Origin: Astropecten irregularis
Lineage: Eukaryota > Echinodermata > Asteroidea > Paxillosida > Astropectinidae
Direction: 5' to 3'
Length of the DNA stretch: 64,000 nt
Assembly (NCBI GenBank): GCA_963971285.1
Contig: OZ020255.1
Span: 124,001-188,000 of the forward strand
This document shows positions 60,276 through 64,000 of the stretch, in pieces. The notes below the pieces were generated by a model. That model was not told the origin of the DNA. It worked only from the letters and a program-made list of their open reading frames with translations, and did no database searches. Position 1 is the first letter of the stretch. Each line of letters opens with the position of its first letter. Both the position numbers and the translations under genes were made by a program.

Positions 60276-60869
60276 CACAATGGTAATCCCCATTGCATGA
60301 TCATAGGTCACAATGATAATCCCCATTGCATGATCATAGGTCTCAATGATAATCCCCATTGCATGATCATAGGTCACAATGATATTCCCCGTTCCATGAT
60401 CATAGGTCACAATGATAATCCCCATTGCATGATCATAAGTCACAATGATAATCCCCATTGCATGATCATAGGTCACAATGATATTCCCCGTTCCATGATC
60501 ATAGGTCACAATGATAATCCCCATTGCATGATCATAGGTCGCAATGATAATCCCCATTGCATGATCATAGGTCACAATGATAATCCACGTTCCATGATCA
60601 TAGGTCACAATGATAATCCACGTTCCATGATCATAGGTCGCAATGATAATCCCCATTGCATGATCATAGGTCGCAATGATAATCCCCATTGCATGATCAT
60701 AGGTCACAATGATAATCCACGTTCCATGATCATAGGTCACAATGATAATCCACGTTCCATGATCATAGGTCACAATGATAATCCCCATTGCATGATCATA
60801 GGTCACAATGATAATCCCCATTGCATGATCATAGGTCGCAATGATAATCCCCATTGCATGATCATATGT
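60276..60869. repeat. 33-bp minisatellite, 18 units
   Basis: The unit is CACAATGATAATCCCCATTG followed by CATGATCATAGGT. Because 33 is a multiple of three and no frame contains a stop, the array is open on both strands: plus reads HNDNPHCMIIG repeats, minus reads DHAMGIIIVTY repeats. Three unit types are seen: CCCCATTGCATG, CCCCGTTCCATG and CCACGTTCCATG. Units 3-5 and 6-8 repeat as a trimer and units 9-12 and 13-16 as a tetramer-like block. Splice context and non-repeat coding flanks are lacking, so I treat it as a satellite, not a gene. Confidence 0.93.
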
Positions 60870-61494
60870 CAATGATAAGCAATAACATGCTTAAGCCGTC
60901 TCAAGCTATACTTGGTTTACATCGCACTTTACATACATCACGTGAGGTGCTTTAGATTTGCTTACCATAAATTGTAGAAATATGGCATTTATGGATGGAC
61001 ACTGAGTATCACACTGACATATGACAGAGTATAGTTCCATCAATACTGCTCTAATTGGTTGCGCACTCCATTCTGACCTACAACAAAGGACTATTCTAAG
61101 ACCTTTATGTCTACTGTATGCGCTTTGGATTTTGCTTTTTAGAATTCAATCATGGTTCAGGCAGAATGGTGACGTCAAATTATTTTCAGAAGTCCGAATT
61201 GGCACTGTCATATGACATGCAACGTGTCCATTCTTACTGTTATCTTAAATAACTTGACAGTTTCATTAGTGACCGTATTGTACACTTACTACACAAGTTT
61301 ACAGAATGGCGTGTAAATCTTAAGATCGCTCGTCTGTTGTTATTGGTAAAATATTTGGATGTTTTTGGTTGTAGAGATTTCATTTGGAAATATCTATTCA
61401 TTTTCTTGTCGTTTTTATATGTTTACCCAGTTTCGATGTTTTTAATGTTAATCTAATGAGTTTAAAACTTAGGTGACATTGAAATCATTACCTA

Positions 61495-61718
61495 GGGCCT
61501 TTACGAAACAATAGGCTTGATGGTAGGCTTGGGATTTTCACTACCGCCATTTGAAGCCCACACAAATAAAAACGAAGGGATTGGGCTACATGATGAAGCT
61601 GGGGAAAGGCTCCAGCTTCGCCATGTATCTCAAGCCCTTCATTTCATTTAGGACACAAAATGGCGGTAGCAAAAACAAAGTCCAAGCCTAGCCTCAAGCC
61701 TCATTTCGTAAAGGCCCC
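61495..61718. repeat. 224-bp foldback, GGGCCTTTACGAAA ends
   Basis: The left end GGGCCTTTACGAAACAATAG pairs with the right end TCATTTCGTAAAGGCCCC. The arms continue inward with GGCTTG repeats, CTACCGCCATTT against AAATGGCGGTAG, and AAGCTGG against CCAGCTT at the loop. Nearly the whole element folds into a hairpin. Confidence 0.85.
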
Positions 61719-62197
61719 TATTCTTATGTAGGCTTTCCAATAATTATACACATTTTAACAAAGTACTCAAGAAATGAATCAAAAGATGTGCATATTATTT
61801 TGTAATGCTCATTCTGTTTCGTCGATTTTCCGAAATGACCATATGCCTATGCAATACGTACTTTGATTTGCTGATACTGCTCAATACTCATTCGGGGAGG
61901 CCTTTTTACATTCACTGTTTTCGTTTGATATGACAGTTATTATATTGGTTTGTGACGTCATGGAATAAACGATACTCATCAATCCTTGGATCAATGAGTT
62001 GGTGATGTAGGGTATGGTTTAGCCTTATGTGGGTAGCTGTATCATTATATGTAGCTGTATGGTATCAAGGGCGTACACGACATAACCTGTGACGCGCTAG
62101 CTATCATTACACAACATAGGGCTAGGGTGGTTGAGAGTTCATCAGATATACCAAACAGATACACATATAGTGAACGTAAAGGCCGCATCGGCATTAA

Positions 62198-62571
62198 AGG
62201 CAGCGTACAGGATTTGCAAGGAACAAATATTATTGAGTTTGAGACAGAAAATGGACTCAACAGTTCGTAAACAGTACAATCAGTCACCATGGGAAATCTT
62301 GGTTCATCACATGCTCGGTTTTTCAAGGAAATCAAGATCTAGTGTATTTTAAAAAGATCGTTCATCTGATCTATTTAGTAGCATTTCGAAAGCGTGGTGT
62401 AACCGTGAAGGATTCGGAGGGGTGTTATTTCGGCAGTAACTCTGCTATCCAGATGAACAAAGCGTAAAAAGGTACATGAAACAACGTCTGTAAGGGAGTT
62501 TAAAACCTTCACTTCTGTTAAGTACCAAATTCAGCCAAAACGCCCATCATTGCAAATCCTATATGCTCCCT
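62198..62571. mobile_element. TTAA MITE, family P3, second copy
   Basis: TTAA lies at 62194-62197 and 62572-62575. The ends AGGCAGCGTACAGGATTTGC and GCAAATCCTATATGCTCCCT are almost identical to the 44730-45110 copy. The central palindrome is diverged (ATCGTTCATCTGATCTAT). Confidence 0.85.
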
Positions 62572-62575
62572 TTAA

Positions 62576-63239
62576 GCTTTAATACTCAGACTGCCCAAAA
62601 CAGCGCGTGAAGTGTGCATTAGGCTTATAGAGCACATGCGACTATAGTAACTAGCCTGACCTACGATATGGTGCGAAGTTGTCCATGCATAGAGTAGCAC
62701 ACAACTCATCATTTGTAAACAATATCGGGTTTTATGTAGGACAGTGCAAGCATAAACAAGTGGTATGAAACTGAAGTTATTATTTCAATTCATAAAGCTG
62801 ACGATCATCAAAGTTTCACCGATCTCAACCTGACCAAAGTTTTACCGATCTCAACCTGACCTTATTTTACTGGAGGTTATTTTGTGTATAGTACTAAAGT
62901 TTGTGTATTTTCCAGTTTGTCATTGTTCTTGTTGTTTCATATACAAGGAGAGCATTGTTATAAAGCCACACTAATGGAAGATATTTAATTGGGAAAACAA
63001 ACGTCTACGCCGGCATGATTAAATGTCGGCCTTATATGACTTGAATTGCACGGGCGTGGTTTGAAATGCCAAGAGTTCAAAATAATACCACAGCAAACTC
63101 TTATACAAGACTGATTCAGCAGGTATAATCACACCAACTTTCCCTACTGCATTCAGGTATCCATTGGTGTGTGTCATTCAGTCTTTAATGACGTCATACA
63201 GTCTTTAATGACGAGGAACTATCAGTTTCTCGCTGATAA
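62576..63239. other. Intergenic DNA, no gene seen
   Basis: No open frame of note and no family member. A short direct duplication GATCTCAACCTGACC occurs twice near 62821-62862, and AGTCTTTAATGACG twice near 63180-63213. Confidence 0.55.
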
Positions 63240-63244
63240 ACAAG

Positions 63245-63386
63245 CCATTGAAAAGCGAACAAAGAAAAATTGACTGGAGCGGGATTCGAACCATCGATCT
63301 TCTGAATACCGTATACCGGAACCATTCCGGAGAAAGCTGGTCCAATCCCACTTCAGCCAATTTTACTTTGTTCACAATTCAATGAC
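63245..63386 (-). repeat. Palindromic tRNA-like SINE element
   Basis: The minus strand carries GGTTCGAATCCCGCTCCAG, an RNA polymerase III B-box match, followed by CAATTTTTCT. The region is also an imperfect palindrome. CCATTGAAAAGCGAACAAAG at the left is mirrored at the right by CTTTGTTCACAATTCAATGA, and the right arm holds a second, weaker B-box-like GGGATTGGACC. About 70 bp of the left arm aligns with 13438-13509. T-stem and acceptor pairing are too poor for a functional tRNA. Confidence 0.6.
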
Positions 63387-63426
63387 TTAAAGTTCAGTCA
63401 GTTTCCTTTGTGGTTATTTGATGATA
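63384..63426 (+). repeat. Short dispersed repeat, copy 3 of 3
   Basis: GTTCAGTCAGTTTCCTTTGT and the following ATTTGATGAT match 58481-58522. It abuts the palindromic SINE-like element directly, which suggests both may be parts of one longer family. Confidence 0.6.
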
Positions 63427-63952
63427 AACTTGTCGAAATTTCCGCTGTGAAAATGGATTGTGTTTGGCGTACAGCAAACACAAAGCACGTGTTGGATATC
63501 TTGTTGATATGTGTTGTGGTATAAAGACAGGGAGTTCTTCGAGTGCCATAGGGGTAATTCCTTGCTTCAATTGGAGAAATTGTGTTGCATGAATATTATT
63601 ACTTACTGAGGAAAACATCGGGTAGATATGCAATGGACATACTGTACTTGGGAATCAACATCGGCTTGATATTGTACACTTGACTGCATTTGTCTAGTTT
63701 TCACAGTAATCAGTATAGATACTGGTAAAACTACCATGTAAATAATGGAAATATACACACAAGGTCGGTATTTAATGAGGTGTATGTTGAAATGACGCAC
63801 GTGGGAGGGGGTGGACTAAGCTGCTTTTAGGCTTGTAAGTGTTTTCTTGTAACGCAGTACTGATGTTAAGTATTAAAACAAAAGTACACTAGCAATATTC
63901 CGTAGGGTAATATACGTTTTTACAACGTTACTTTAAGTTTGTTTAACTTTAA
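63427..63952. other. Intergenic DNA, no gene seen
   Basis: No supported gene or repeat before the terminal P1 copy. Confidence 0.5.
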
Positions 63953-64000
63953 ATTTAGTATCATATTTTGGTAGTATACCGAAACAGAAATATTCACAGA
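63953..64000. mobile_element. TTAA MITE, family P1, cut by the window edge
   Basis: TTAA at 63949-63952 is followed by ATTTAGTATCATATTTTGGT and the P1 block GAAACAGAAATATTCACAGA. The rest lies outside the window. Confidence 0.75.

Noticed and set aside
60237-60875. Open frames of about 200 codons on both strands
   Set aside because: Both are by-products of a stop-free 33-nt repeat unit. There is no signal peptide, splice context or non-repeat coding sequence. Kept as a minisatellite.
63245-63350. Functional tRNA gene on the minus strand
   Set aside because: The B box is good, but the T stem and acceptor stem do not pair and the region is a palindrome shared with another locus. A SINE fits better.
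1-64000. Retroviral, LTR or Polinton-like elements
   Set aside because: No capsid, protease, reverse transcriptase, integrase or long terminal repeats were recognised. The inverted repeats seen belong to short DNA transposons.

Overview
This is animal nuclear DNA. Genes are broken by GT-AG introns, the base composition is AT-rich, and short inverted-repeat transposon fragments occur throughout. The palindrome AGGCCT, often as TAGGCCTA, recurs at more than a dozen places. From memory this is common in sea urchin and related (ambulacrarian) genomes. With an intron-rich WDR75 and a fibrinogen-domain lectin gene, a marine invertebrate deuterostome is my best guess, but the species cannot be named from the window.

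Region 1 (1-11.7 kb): 16 coding exons of WDR75 (UTP17/NET16 type), a nucleolar WD-repeat protein, on the plus strand. The exons run from the second block of the protein to the stop, and the first exon lies upstream of the window. The introns are full of foldback elements (MITEs). They include a tandem duplication carrying part of exon 13, and a hAT-like element nested in an older foldback.

Region 2 (11.7-18.7 kb): 3' flank with more MITEs, then a four-exon minus-strand gene for a secreted fibrinogen C-terminal domain protein of 402 residues. WDR75 and this gene are tail to tail.

Region 3 (18.7-64 kb): almost gene-free. The only coding gene I support is a small minus-strand precursor of 75 residues at 31.7-31.95 kb. 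The rest holds TTAA-flanked, piggyBac-like MITEs (three families sharing modules), three minisatellites (36 bp x 5, 31 bp x about 27, 33 bp x 18), several unrelated foldbacks and a tRNA-like SINE family.

The genes have unrelated jobs: ribosome biogenesis, extracellular recognition, and a secreted peptide of unknown role. I see no operon-like or cooperating system, no retroviral or Polinton-like element, no rRNA, no intact tRNA and no CRISPR. The most interesting signals are the structure of the mobile-element population and the repeat arrays, not a new multi-gene system.
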